The notes under the pieces were generated by a model that made no database searches, was not told the DNA's origin, and worked only from the letters and a program-made list of their open reading frames with translations. Below, piece after piece: positions 21,690-32,770 of a DNA stretch of 64,000 bases. This stretch comes from Microvelia longipes (lineage: Eukaryota > Arthropoda > Insecta > Hemiptera > Veliidae), in contig JACMZG010001870.1 of NCBI GenBank assembly GCA_018340805.1, forward strand, positions 46,006,006 through 46,070,005, in the 5' to 3' direction. A program made the translations under genes and the position numbers. The stretch's first letter is position 1; each line of letters begins with the position of its first letter.

Positions 21690-23062
21690 TAGAAACTACT
21701 CAAAAGGTCTTGAAACTCTCGAAAATAATACAGGTGAAACCCCGCGCTTTCGATTTTTAATTTTCCCCATTTATACCGTAGGTATATAGGAAAAGTATTG
21801 TGTTTGCAAAAAAAATCCAAAAGAGGCGTTTTTTAAGGCCTCCTGAGTGGTTTTCGCAAAGTTGTCTGTCTGCATGTGTAAGTGTGTGAGTGAGTGTTAT
21901 CATCGTAGTGCTCAGTGTATTTATGCTAGAGAGATGAAATTTGGTACAAAAATTAGTCTACCGCTATTCGGAAAATAATTTTTTCATAACGTCATTAACC
22001 CGCAATAATGACTCAGCGAAAATTCCAAAAAATCATAAAACACGAGAAAATGATGCGATTCGATTGAAAAATGGGATCGCATCAATCAGATCATCATCAG
22101 CACGCATGTAGCTACGTATAAGACTAACACATGTGCTAAGTTTCATCTCATTATCAGCATTAGTTTAATTTGTATCAAATGATTTGTATACGTTTTTTAA
22201 AAAAATATATAAAAAATAGGAAAATAATCCAATTAGGTTGAAATTTTGGTACAAGTGTACCCCTTGACGTAATAAATAATGGTACTAAGTTTTGTTATAA
22301 TACAACAAGTCTTTCCATGAATTTTGGTGGATCATAAAAGTTAAGTATCAGCCAGTGCGGTCGGTGCCTGGATAAATTACTATACTGGAAAATAAACGAA
22401 TGTATTTACTATCTGAGGACTGAACATCCTAAAACTTAACTGGCATGCCTTTGCTGGTTGCAGGCAAGCAAGAATGATCATTACAGGGCCAATTGCAAAA
22501 AATACAAATTTTCTAATTAACCTCAGCAAGCCTTGCCTTAAGAACATAGTTAGTGTTCTGACCGCTCACTGTAGATTAAATAAACATTTTAATACTTTAG
22601 GCTCAATCTCAGAGGCTAACTGCCTTATGTGTGGGCATTATGAGGAGACAGCCTCTCACCTGCTTGCAGAGTGTGAGGCCTATACATCTCTTCGTACCCG
22701 CATATTTGGCGAAGGCCTCTTGTATGAAGAGGAGCTTTCTTTTCTTAGTTGGAGAGATATCCTACAATATATCAATCTTTGCCAAGAGATTCTTGGTAGA
22801 TTTGGTGTAGGCTAAGAAATCAGGGCTGGTAAGAAGGGCCCAACAACGTGACCTATAAGCCTGGTTTTGCGACCCTTCCCTATTACTACTACTACTACTA
22901 TCTGAGTACGAGCGAAGCGAGTCCAAAGACGCATTGCAGTTTAAGTTAAACAACGTGCATATCTGAAGACGAATAAAGCGAGTCCGAAGCTGGGAGGATG
23001 AGCGTAGCGAGTCTGATGTAATGAGGAAAAATTCTGAGGTACCCCGTACCCGTTTTTTACTT
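21690..23062 (-). repeat. Family A, longest copy, minus orientation, with nested LINE
   Basis: Read on the minus strand it starts GGGTACGGGGTACCTCAGAA and ends at GGAAAA near 21770, with a looser relative out to 21690. It shows the fullest version of the family: the CTCGCT motif, TTGGTACAAGTGTACC-type inverted sequence, TCATTATTGCGGGTTAATGA, CTAGCATAAATACACTGAGC and the ACAGACAGACAACTTTG segment. A LINE fragment interrupts it at 22418-22896. A second, truncated copy abuts it in the same orientation at 23063. No reading frame spans it. Confidence 0.8.
22418..22896 (+). mobile_element. 5'-truncated non-LTR retrotransposon (LINE) 3' end
   Basis: A 479-bp insertion flanked by ACTATCTGAG at 22408-22417 and 22897-22906, a 10-bp target duplication. 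It encodes the C-terminal end of the second open frame (about 22420-22815). WHAFAGCRQARM leads into LTAHCRLNKH and a CCHC-type zinc-knuckle-like motif. Counting from the Met at 22474, the metal-binding residues are Cys50, Cys53, His62 and Cys67, in NCLMCGHYEE and ASHLLAEC. This ending is typical of arthropod R1/Jockey/I-group elements. A stop, a short 3' UTR and a (TAC)n tail follow. The reverse transcriptase is missing, so the copy is dead on arrival. Confidence 0.9.
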
Positions 23063-23310
23063 TTCCTTAAAAAAAATCCAAAACCGGGATGTCACCGGAA
23101 TTATTATTTCAGGCATTTTTAAGTTCTCTTAAGTGGTATTCGCAAAGATTTCTGTCTGTAGGTGAGTGTGTGTGTCTGTTATCATCGTAGGTCCCAGTGT
23201 ATTATACTAGAGTTGAGACTTTGTACAAAAAACAATCTATTGCAGTAGTTTTGCTATTTGGAAAATAATTTTTACAATAGCGGCATTAATCCGCAATAAT
23301 GACTCAAATA
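23063..23310 (-). repeat. Family A, truncated second copy
   Basis: It begins right after the previous copy with AAAACCGGGATGTCACCGGA and runs to CCGCAATAATGACTC, then stops. Confidence 0.75.
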
Positions 23311-23697
23311 TTCAAAAATATTCTTTAGTTCAATTTTTATGGAATGAATTTAATTTACTTTAATTTAAATAAATTATAAAAGGAGTTTAGACCATTTATA
23401 CTGTTGCCAATTGTCTATGATAAACGGATATCAAATTTGATTTTCGTTATTGGATAGAAATGTGGGAGTTGTTTACTTAGAACTAAAAATAAGATTTCAT
23501 AGACAGACTAAAGCGTCTTAAAAGTTTAAACAATTAGGGTAACAGTAAGGTTTTTAAGGTAAGTTAAGGGTTTTCAAGACTTAATTAAGTCACCCGTCAA
23601 TTGTCTACACAATTGTGTAGACAAATCTGCAAGGTTTGTCCTTTTGTCAACTGTTCCTAAGATCCTGCGAAAACTAAAAAGATATATATTTTTCTTA
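23311..23697. other. No gene recognised
   Basis: AT-rich. A short inverted pair, TTGTCTACACAATTGTGTAG, lies near 23600. Confidence 0.4.
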
Positions 23698-24410
23698 AAA
23701 GATAATAATAGATAAAAGATAATAGATGAAAGATAATAGATAATAGATAATAGATAATAGATAATAGATAATAGATAATAGATAATAGATAATAGATAAT
23801 AGATAATAGATAATAGATAATAGATAATAGATAATAGATAATAGATAATAGAATAGATAATAACAGATAACAGATAACAGAACAGATAACAGATATAACA
23901 GATAACAGATAACAGATAACAGATAACAGATAACAGATAACAGATAAGATAACAGATAACAGATAACAATAACAGATAACAGATAAACAGATAAAGATAA
24001 CAGATAACAGATAACAGATAACAGATAAAGATAAAAGATAAAAGAAAAAGATAACAGATAACAGATAACAGATAACAGATAACAGATAACAGATAACAGA
24101 TAACAGATAACAGATAACAGATAACAGATAACAGATAACAGATAACAGATAACAGAAAACAGATAACAGATAATAGATAATAGATAATAGATAATAGATA
24201 ATAGATAATAGATAATAGATAATAGATAATAGATAATAGATAATAATAGATAATAGATAGATAATAGATAATAGATAATAGATAATAGATAATAATAGAT
24301 AATAGATAATAATAGATAATAGTAAGGATAATAGATAAAGGATAATAGATAAAGGATAATAGATAAAGGATAATAGATAATAGATAAAAGATAATTGATA
24401 ATAGATGAAA
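23698..24410. repeat. 7-bp satellite of AGATAAT and AGATAAC, dense GATA sites
   Basis: About 95 copies of a 7-bp unit. The outer blocks (to about 23865 and from about 24175) are AGATAAT; the central block is AGATAAC. Every unit contains AGATAA, the consensus binding site of GATA-family transcription factors. The long minus-strand frames across it (279 and 257 residues of I/Y/L/S) are artefacts of a repeat with no in-phase stop. Confidence 0.95.
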
Positions 24411-24756
24411 CATAATAATTCGGTCCGCATGTCGGGCGAATTTCCTTTGGATGTGTGTTTCCGTGCTTAACTACAATTCTGGTTGGAATAATAATTTTTA
24501 TAGTTTTTTACATTATATAAGTTTACAACAACTAAATAAATAATTCCGGTGCGGAGGTTCGCTGTCGGGCGAATTTCATTTGGAATGCGTGTTTCCGTGC
24601 TTAACAACCCATTTCTTGCTTAAGGTTCTGGTTCATGCTTTAGAACCTAAGCAGTTACTCAATTGTCAAGCACTGCTCGTAACTCATTTTGTCTGTATTT
24701 TTTTTAAAAAATGCGCATAATTATCCAGTTGGTTATTCAAAACTATGCGAAACTTA

Positions 24757-24791
24757 TATATATATATATATATTATATATATATATTATAT

Positions 24792-24835
<44 letters not shown>
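24757..24835. repeat. (TA)n microsatellite
   Basis: A TA tract between two GCGAAACTT / AAGTTTCGC-like edges, so it lies in the loop of a short inverted repeat. Confidence 0.9.
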
Positions 24836-24839
<4 letters not shown>

Positions 24840-24867
24840 TTTCGCAAAAGTATTTTTTCGTCATTAG

Positions 24868-24935
24868 GGACCTTTGATACGGATTTGTGTCGTAATCCGA
24901 GGTTCGAATTCCGCCATGACGCCTATCCCATTAGC
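24868..24935 (+). other. tRNA-like segment (family C head)
   Basis: GGACCTTTGATACGGATTTG is followed by GAGGTTCGAATTCCGCC, a good B-box, and ATGACGCC. The inverse of this segment recurs at 57925-58005. The 5' half does not fold as a tRNA, so it is read as the head of a SINE-like repeat. Confidence 0.5.
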
Positions 24936-25799
24936 GAATTTTATTCCCAAAGGAAATTGGCTAAAACTATTGATAGAAGATTGCTGCAATGCTGCAAGAA
25001 AGTTGTTTCAACCTCTTGGTTGTTTTTCTATATCAGTTTGTCATATTACTAGTTTATATGAATAGCATACTGCATAGAGATAAGCGAATTTTTAATTGTA
25101 TTATTCAAAAACATGATCTTTTTATCTTAAAACCGGAAATAATACTGATAGTACAATTTATCTTTATATAATTGTTTGTGTATATTAGAATACATGCATA
25201 AAATGTCAGCCCAATAAAAAAAAATTGCGATTTTGTGATTTGTGAAAAGTTTGCTGAGTCATTACAGATAACAGATATACAAACTAAATGAAAAAATTCT
25301 GGCGCGGTGGTCCGCATGTCGGGCGAATTTCCTTTGGATGCGTGTTTCCTTTGAAAAATACAGACAAAATGAGTTACGAGCAGTGCTTGACAATTGAGTA
25401 ACTGCTTAGGTTCTAAAGCATGATAAGGAACCTTATGCAAGAAATGAGTTGTTAAGCACGGAAACACGCATTCTACATGAAATTCGCCCGACAGCGGACC
25501 ACCGCGCCGGAATTATTTATTTAGTAGTTGTAAACTTATATAATGTAAAAACACGGAAACACGCATCCAAAGGAAATTCGCCCGACATGCGGACCACCGC
25601 GCCAGAATTATTTTCTAGTTGTAAACTTATATTAGGTAAAAAAAAAAACGGTAAAAAATTACTGTCCCTACTAGGATTTGAACCCAGGTACTCTGGGTTT
25701 GAGTGCTCGCAGCCAAAGGAAATTCGCCCGACATGCGGATCACCGCGCCAGAATTATTTTCTAGTTGTAAACTTATATTAAGTAAAAAAACGATAAAAT

Positions 25800-25892
25800 T
25801 ATCGACCCTTCCAGGATGTGAACCCAGGTACCCTGAGTTTGAGTGGTCGTATTGACTCCGGACCACTGGCATTCAACTCAGAGGCCCAAAAA
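25800..25892 (-). other. tRNA-like segment (SINE head)
   Basis: On the minus strand: GGGCCTCTGAGTTGAATG, an anticodon-like hairpin GTGGTC / GACCAC, then CCTGGGTTCACATCCTGG as T-arm and B-box. A related T-arm, CTGGGTTCAAATCCTAG, is at 25670-25690 on the same strand. It is not accepted as a functional tRNA because the acceptor ends do not pair. Confidence 0.5.
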
Positions 25893-25960
25893 ACATTGAA
25901 AACGACACCCTACTCGAAATTTAATTTTCAACGACCGTAATTTTACCGTTAATTTCCGTT

Positions 25961-27007
25961 AATTTCCAAAGGAAATTCGCTAATAAAGGGACATTCAGAG
26001 AGATGCATTGTAGAATCTTGTAACATAATAATAAATTGTACATTTATTGTAATAAATATAATATAATAAATTGTAAATTTATTATTATGCAGAGAAATCA
26101 CAGTTTAATTATTTTTTTTTTTGTTTCAAAGATCCTTATAACCAAAAGTGAACCTTTACCATAAAAGATGCGATTTTATGGCAGGATCTGTTGTCATGTA
26201 ATCTCACTTGATCGACTGAACAAATACAGTGTATGGACCGTATCGTATTAAATGCGTATGAAATACGATCACCTGTTAAATACGCTGTGGGTACTTAGTA
26301 CTTATCAAATTTCCCCCACCATTACTGTAAATTTAGTTTGCAACTAATTCAGTTTCCAACTATTTTCTCGAAAATAGCCCCGACAAAAATACTCGTTAGT
26401 GGCCCCACGGAAGGAGTTCTCCAAAGAAAACGTTTATTCAATTAAAGTTGAATTAAACCTCTGAGAGAATAAAATAAACGTTTATCTCCCGCATTCGTGT
26501 TAAAGATTCTTGTCTTCAAATTCTTAGAATTGCAAATAATATTACCCATACCAACAGTCTTACTGTTTTTACACAAAACCCAGAATTCTTCTCCAAAAGT
26601 TCTTTCATTGAATTCCCTGAAATATTTTAAAAATGTAATCTATTTTTTTAAATTATGTAGTTTAAAAAAATGTGTTTTAAATTTAGTTAAAAAAAATTAA
26701 AACTTGCTTCAGAAAAGGTATAATAATGAGCTGAAAAATGAAGAATATTAGAATAAGAGCATTGTTTGGATGAAAAAGCAAGAAAAATAAATAAAGATAA
26801 CAATGATTTGGCTAACAATAGCTCAATTTTTAGAAAGAACAATGAGATTAAGAGGAAAAGAAAGAAATAAGAGGAAATAATAAGGGCTGCTTATTAAACT
26901 AAAAGACCTTGTATCATCGCGTGGAGCTTCTGTAAAAATTTTAAGAATGCAGTTAAAGGAGATTTATGTTCTAGGGAAACTTAAAAGAAACGAGATAATT
27001 ATTTTTA
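25961..27007. other. No gene recognised
   Basis: AT-rich. It contains an inverted pair, AAACGTTTATT and AATAAACGTTT, at about 26430-26480, and a purine-rich stretch at about 26700-26900 resembling the unit of the 6446-8178 satellite in composition only. Confidence 0.4.
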
Positions 27008-27380
27008 TTTTTCCTCATTACTGCTGTAGGTATATAGGAAAAGTATTGTGTTTGAAAAAAATCCAAAACCAGGATGTCACCGGAATTATGCGTTTTAGGT
27101 GTTTTGAAAGCCTTCTGAGTGGTTTTAACATAGTTTTCTGTCTGTACGTGTGTGTGTCTGTTATCATCGTAGCTCCTAGTGAATTTTTGCTAAAGAGTTG
27201 AAACTTTGAACAAAAATCAGTCTACCGCTGTAGTTGTGTTATTCGGAAAATAATTTTTTATGACGTCATTAACCCGCAATAATGATTCAGCGAAAATTTC
27301 GAAAAATCATAAAAGGCGGACAAATGATCCGATCGGATTGAGATATGACACGCATGTAGACATGTATAAGACTAGCATAT
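27008..27380 (-). repeat. Family A fragment, minus orientation
   Basis: TTTTCCTCATTACTGCTGTAG, then ATCCAAAACCAGGATGTCAC, TGTCTGTTATCATCGTAGCT and GACGTCATTAACCCGC in family order. It meets an oppositely oriented copy at about 27390. Confidence 0.75.
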
Positions 27381-27389
27381 GTGCCAATA

Positions 27390-27830
27390 ACATAATGATA
27401 TGTACACTGGGCGCTACGATGATAACAGACACACACACATACACACATCCACACACACATACAGACAGACAACTTTGCAAAAACCACTCAGGAGGCCTTA
27501 AAAAACGCCTGAAACGGATAATTCCGGTGACATCCCATTTTCAGATTTTTTTTGCAAACAAATAATAATAATAATGCCCGTTTAGAGCCTTGCGGCTCAT
27601 CAGGGATAACCCTTGCGGGAACCACCTCGGGTGTAAGTAGCAACCGTTACGCTCAAAGTGTATTCTAAAGCTAGCGATAATTTTATCTAAACAATAATCT
27701 TCTATAAACTGAGAGCGTAACCTGGGATGCGAACCCCAGACCTCCGTGGGTGTCAAAGGTCAGTGTAAAGACTAACGCCTTAACGACCTCGGCCACGGAG
27801 GCGGCAAACAAATAAGGAAAAGTAAATTTT
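27390..27830 (+). repeat. Family A right-half fragment, plus orientation, split by a SINE
   Basis: ACTGGGCGCTACGATGATAA through GCCTGAAACGGATAATTCCG to GCAAACA, interrupted by the SINE at 27564-27803, then AATAAGGAAAAGTAAA. With 27008-27380 it forms an inverted pair of family A halves. Confidence 0.75.
27564..27803 (-). mobile_element. tRNA-derived SINE with clean target duplication
   Basis: A 240-bp SINE on the minus strand, flanked by GCAAACAAAT at 27554-27563 and 27804-27813. The head reads GCCTCCGTGGCCGAGGTCG with a B-box-like GGGGTTCGCATCCC. The tail is the ACCCGAGGTGGTTCCCGCAA to CTAAACGGGC domain and an (ATT)n end, shared with the element at 17102-17644. The head is like a type II (long variable arm) tRNA. 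Retroposition presumably used a LINE in trans. Confidence 0.88.
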
Positions 27831-29302
27831 CAAAGATGAATGAATTTTGTTTTAAGATATATGTCATCTTAAACATGACAGCTCCACTGTTAAACACTGG
27901 ACGGAGAACCCACAACAAGTCCGGCTAATTTTTACTTAAAATTTATCTTATTTACAAAACAGCATGTTACAAATTTAAAACAAACTGGTTGAAAATTATA
28001 GGCATCCTGTTTATTACTAATACAATTGCAAACGTAATAATGTGCGACAAAAAAAATGAAAATGCGATATTGAAAAGTAACGTTTTTCAGTTAAGAATCG
28101 ACTAAGACTTTTATCCAATAAGTTATCAGGAAAATTAAACTCTCCAATAAACCTGTCACTTATAATTACCGTCTCTATATACTCGTTTATCCAACTCCTT
28201 TTTTCACCATCACTTCTTGATCTCCTTTTTCTCTTCTATTCCGTTTTTCATTCTTCATAACATTCGCACATTATATTATCTTTGTCTTAGATTTTCATTA
28301 CTTTTAACAGCCACTTCTAGCTCTGATACTCTCCTCTCTTGATCTTTAATCACATACTTTTTCTCTTCGTCTGCCTAGACCTACTTCATCCATTCTCTCG
28401 TGTCTTCAACGTTTCTCAGACCCTCATCTTTAGATAATTAAGTTTCGCAATCCCTGGTCAGCTTTCGTCTACTTACTCGGTCTTCATTGAACTGACATTT
28501 AATTCTAGTTCTTTGAGTTCCAGTCCAATTCCTTTACTTATTTAGCTTCTCGAGTTTATACTTTGTTTATTCAATCTTACACTATTCTACGCATGACTTA
28601 CCTTTGTTCTCTTTTAATGCTTTTATTTGGCTTGGCATATGCTTTTTATATCGATATTTATTTCGAGTTACTACTCGATACGAGCTTAATACTACATCGG
28701 GTTTTAATTTTTTTGTGTACACCCTTAGGCACAGTGAAGGAAAGATTGGAATTGAGTAGCTCCCTTCTTTTGCTTAATGAACCAGCATGAAGCAGATGAA
28801 GTAGCAACAGATTCCGTCCAATGTCTTTATGTATCAATATCACACACAACAAAATCATCTAAAGTTCTGTAAGCGTACTCTTCTCTTTGCTAAAATTTTG
28901 AATTACCTTTCGGTTTTCAACTCTGTCTAGAAAGTAAATAATCCTAATACCCATATTACACTGCTCTCACCACGTTAAGCCACATATTAGGTTAATTTAT
29001 ATAGTGATAGTGATTAGGGAGGGATGGTAGACCACCTATTAAGTAGGCCGCGTTATTGGGCCCGTTTTGCTGACTCCTTAGATAGAAGACACCTTATGAG
29101 TCCTAGTGCAGGCATGATACGTCTAATTCACACAAGAGACATGCCTTTACTCTAAGTTTCTATAACTTCAACTAGAAACAACACGTGCCCTACTGCCAGA
29201 CTAGGCTTTCCTGTTCTCCAAACTATAAGGCCAGAAACACATATATGTAAATTTAATATAAACTAATAATGAGGGTTCTAAATTTTTGCCTAAACCCAGG
29301 TT
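27831..29302. other. No gene recognised; pyrimidine-rich centre
   Basis: Positions about 28160-28560 are T/C-rich. Inverted, a piece contains ATATAATGTGCGAA, matching the 6446-8178 satellite unit, so it may be a diverged inverted relative. The short frame at 28563-28790 starts hydrophobic but has no recognisable family. Confidence 0.4.
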
Positions 29303-29494
29303 TATTTAGGGTTAGGGATATTTTACGAGTACCTGACATCGCACAGACTCAGAAGCGGCTTAAAGTCCCTTTCGAAGGACGGCACGCGAAAGGTTTTCCA
29401 TCCCTCGCATGAAAATTCTAGGGGCCCCGACCAGGATCGAACCCGCACTGTCTGGGTAGCAGGCGAACGCTCTAACCATTACACCACTGGAACC
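29303..29494 (-). mobile_element. tRNA-derived SINE, second family
   Basis: A 192-bp element on the minus strand between CCCAGGTT at 29295-29302 and 29495-29502. The tRNA-like head has CAGTGGTGTAATGGTTAGAG as A-box region and GGGTTCGATCC as B-box. A body (TCGGGGCCCCTAG, then ACCTTTCGCGTGCCG) and a CCCTAACCCTAAATAAA tail follow. The body is unrelated to the SINE at 27564. Confidence 0.82.
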
Positions 29495-29502
29495 CCCAGG
29501 TT

Positions 29503-30814
29503 ACCTTACATACAACAACAAGATAATGTACGTAAGCTACAATTCAAACTACTAATATGCTTAGTTCTAGCTTATGTTTAGTCGAAGACCCGTATTGTTA
29601 TATACTAGCGTAAATAACAATTATCAAGACAGAAAGAAATACTTGAACATACAATTTAATTGTGTGTTCCAGACATTAGGAAGGAATTGGGACATTTTTT
29701 TCCATTTGGGAGTAATTAGGCTATATGTTTTTTGAGGGGTTTGCACTAGTGACCAATAAGCTTCCTAGTGTATAATGTTATGTATAATGTTATGTTATAA
29801 TGTTAAGGTTTGAGTCGGGATAGCTCCCTTCTTCTAAATAAGCTATCCCTATACATTTGGCAACTAAATCCACCAATTCGACTACCACAAGCTTGGTAAC
29901 CAATTGTTTTTTCGGAATCTTCTCAGATTGACAAAAGGTGTTTTTACATTAAGTTTTTAATTTACATGAGAACATACCATTGTACTTTTGAACAATGATA
30001 CCACTGAATTAGGGGGATTTCCCTCAGGGCTATCATTTCACATCCCGACTTAACCGCCTCTTTTCATTCCCTAAATTTTATCTGGCACTTATATTTTGCA
30101 CAGGACCACAAAGTTATTATTGTGTCATTGAAAAATAGGAACATTTGCAAATTAAAACTTTATTTATTACGAAACAAACTTAAGTTTGAATATGCCCGCG
30201 AAATGAAAAACATTTTAAATTTTCAATTAGTGTAAAAAGTTTTACAAGTAAAATTTAATTCTACTTGTTTCAAACTAAAAACATATCCGTATTTGTATGT
30301 TTGAATATTTATAAATAATATGGTTAGTTGAACAAAAATATTATTAATTTGTACTTAGACACATCATTTTAACAATTATCATGTCAGAACTGATTAGCGA
30401 GAAAATTTATAAGGAGAAAAAAACGGATACTAAATTTCATTGGTACTATAGTACCAATATGGTATAGATGGTCAATTATAATGAAAGATTTATGAGTTCT
30501 AAATTTCAAATTTTCTATGCCAGATAATTTCGACATCAAAAATGATATCCGGAAGCACTACTAAAAAGTAAAAAACACAAGTTATGGACGTAGAAAGAAT
30601 GCATAATTTTTGGAAGAATGTATAATGTGGTCTTTTGAGTCCTATTGAGCCCAATTTTAGCCATATAAAAATTAGCCAAGGTTTGTTCCTAAGGATAGAT
30701 TCTGATCCTATGGTCAAAATAAATAACTTTTAAATCTTGAAGATTTTTTTTTCATTTCTAGTATTTTGCCATAGAAGGTATAGATATAGGTATAGATGGT
30801 GAGGCGTATACGCC
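29503..30814. other. No gene recognised
   Basis: AT-rich; no repeat partner noticed. A short TATAATGTTATG duplication lies at about 29775-29800. The frame 30499-30717 (minus) has no recognisable domain. Confidence 0.4.
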
Positions 30815-30935
30815 TCACCATCATTAACTACGCTCGCCCTAACCATTTTTAACTCACTCATAAAAGCTAAGTTTAACTACCACCAGATTAACTACGCTCG
30901 CCCTAACCATTTTTAACTCACTTCGCTCGTCCACA
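30815..30935. repeat. Short tandem duplication
   Basis: TTAACTACGCTCGCCCTAAC followed by CATTTTTAACTCAC occurs twice, about 60 bp apart, ending with CACTTCGCTCGTCC, a family A-like motif. Confidence 0.7.
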
Positions 30936-30954
30936 GTATAAAACGATGGGCTTT

Positions 30955-31075
30955 CGACCTCTTGGATGCCGTGCCTCCCCGTGGCCCCGCGGCAATATGG
31001 TTGTCCTATATAATTTCGTTACTAGTTTAAATAGGTGGCATACTACCACGATATAAACGATTTTCAAATGCATTT
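30955..31075 (+). repeat. Dispersed repeat family E, copy 2
   Basis: CCCGTGGCCCCGCGGCAATA then GGTGGCATACTACCACGATA and AAACGATTTTCAAAT, matching 20115-20235. Confidence 0.7.
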
Positions 31076-31079
31076 ATAA

Positions 31080-32245
31080 AAAAATGGGTACGGAGTACCT
31101 CGGAACTTTTCCGCAATTACAAGTCATTAAATTTATACTGCAACACGTCTAGTCTAATGCATAGTCAATGCATCCGTTTCATTCCCAGCGGTCACTCATC
31201 CAAGCACTGAATACGCTCGATGCTGCTTAGCTTTTATGATTCAACAAAAATCATGGATGTACTTATCGTATTTAAACGATACTTAGTTTACTTATTTATT
31301 GCATAAAGGTGTACTCTTGTACCGAACTTCAACTTAATTGGACTTTTTTTCTGTTTTTTTTTGTTTTATAAATTTTTAAAAAATCTATTCAAGTCATTAA
31401 ATAAAATATGAATTAATGCTGAATATGAATTAATGCTAATAATGAAATCTCATTATTAGCATTAATGCTAACCAAGCACAAATCTCAAATTGATCGCAAC
31501 ATGTTTTCGCGTTTTATGATTTTTCAATTTTTTTTTGCTGAGTTATTATTGCGGGTTAATCAAAAATTATTATCAGGATAGCACGACTGCCCTTACAGAC
31601 TAGTTGTTTTTGCACAAAGTGTCAACTCCCTACCTTTGGGAACTAAGATGATAACAGACAAACTGACACACACACACATATACAGACTGACAGGCAACTT
31701 TGTAAAAACTACCTAGGGGGTCTTTTTTTTAAACAATATACAAAAGTATACAATATTTATTTGTGTTAACCGGAGCCATATTTTATTTATTGATTTGGGT
31801 GATTTGTCCCTCTTTATTTTTATTTTATTTATTTATTTTGGTATTAAATTTGGTTATTTTTTGGGGTGTGGGGGTTTGTTTGGGTTAAGGATAATTTCCA
31901 ATTTTTTGGTGTGGGTATTTTGATTTTTTTTTGCAGGATTTGCAAAAATGTTTTTGATGGTGTTTTGAATAGGTTTGTATTGTAAAGGGATTTTGCAGGA
32001 GTGTCAAAGAGGGTTTCCTATGCAGTCTGTGGACTGACTTTTGATGAATCAACCTGGCATTTGCCTGTAAAATTGAGGTAAACCACAAAAAACCTCAATT
32101 AGGTAGATCGGACACGCGGGTCCTGGGTTAGGAGGTCTTAAAAACACCTTAAACGGATAATTCCAGCCACATAACGTTATCGTATATTTTTACAAACACA
32201 ACACTTTTCCTATATACCACCGTCTAAATAAGTAAAAGTGAAAAT
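31080..32245 (+). repeat. Family A, near full length, with nested family G
   Basis: Left end AATGGGTACGGAGTACCTCG; right end AAACACAACACTTTTCCTAT then TAAATAAGTAAAAGTG. The central landmarks are present (TTATTGCGGGTTAATC, ACAGACTGACAGGCAAC). A family G copy interrupts it at 31725-32130. Confidence 0.78.
31725..32130 (-). mobile_element. Family G retroelement-like insertion, copy 2
   Basis: Inserted inside family A with flanks GGGGGTCTT (31716-31724) and GGAGGTCTT (32131-32139), a 9-bp duplication with one mismatch. On the minus strand it starts TAACCCAGGACCCGCGTGTC and ends in a run of A after TATTGTTT. The poly-A-like end and short direct duplication argue for LINE-driven retroposition. No protein is encoded; the frame 31885-32088 has no recognisable domain. 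Confidence 0.75.
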
Positions 32246-32284
32246 ATATATTACCTACGACTTGAGTTGAAAATTAGGTTTTCA

Positions 32285-32770
32285 CATGTAGCGACCTGGC
32301 CCTGTAAACGTGATTTGTGTCCCTAGAGACGTAAAATACATATTTACGTCCCTAGAGAAGTAAAATACATATTTACGTCCCTAGAGACGTAAAATACATA
32401 TTTACGTCCCTAGAGACGTAAAATACATATTTACGTCCCAAGAGACGTAATATACATATTTACGTCCCAAGAGACGTAAAATACATATTTACGTCCCTAA
32501 AGACGTAAAATACATATTTACGTCCCAAGAGACGTAAAATACATATTTACGTCCCTAAAGACGTAAAATACATATTTACGTCCCTAGAGACGTAAAATAC
32601 ATATTTACGTCCCAAGAGACGTAATATACATATTTACGTCCCAAGAGACGTAATATACATATTTACGTCCCTAAAGACGTAAAATACATATTTACGTCCC
32701 AAGAAACGTAAAATACATATTTACGTCCCTAGAGACGTAAACGCATATTTATGTCCCTAAGAACGTAATA
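32285..32770. repeat. Satellite, 29-bp unit of alternating hairpins
   Basis: About seventeen copies of ACGTAAAATACATATTTACG then TCCCTAGAG. The octamers TTTACGTC and GACGTAAA alternate along the whole array. Each can pair with the next across CCTAGA, or with the previous one across ATACATA, so the array can form two alternative chains of hairpins. Confidence 0.93.

Larger units (their letters stand above)
24411..25960. repeat. Inverted complex of dispersed repeat family C
   Basis: Several copies of a module with GGTCCGCATGTCGGGCGAAT, TTCCTTTGGATGCGTGTTTC and CGTGCTTAAC occur on both strands (about 24425, 24545, 25295, 25455, 25555, 25715). Positions 24505-24700 and 25350-25552 are long inverted arms, so the region is a large imperfect palindrome. 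tRNA-like T-arm sequences at 24900, 25680 and 25820 suggest a SINE origin. A further copy sits inside the hAT MITE at 57910-58156. No gene is present; open frames here read through the repeats. Confidence 0.75.

Noticed and set aside
23574..24430. Minus-strand frames of 279 and 257 codons rich in Ile, Tyr, Leu and Ser, looking like a membrane protein
   Set aside because: They are translations of the AGATAAT/AGATAAC heptamer array; the hydrophobicity follows from the base composition.
29430..29494. Functional tRNA gene on the minus strand
   Set aside because: Good A- and B-boxes, but it is the head of a 192-bp SINE with a target duplication, and the acceptor stem does not close.
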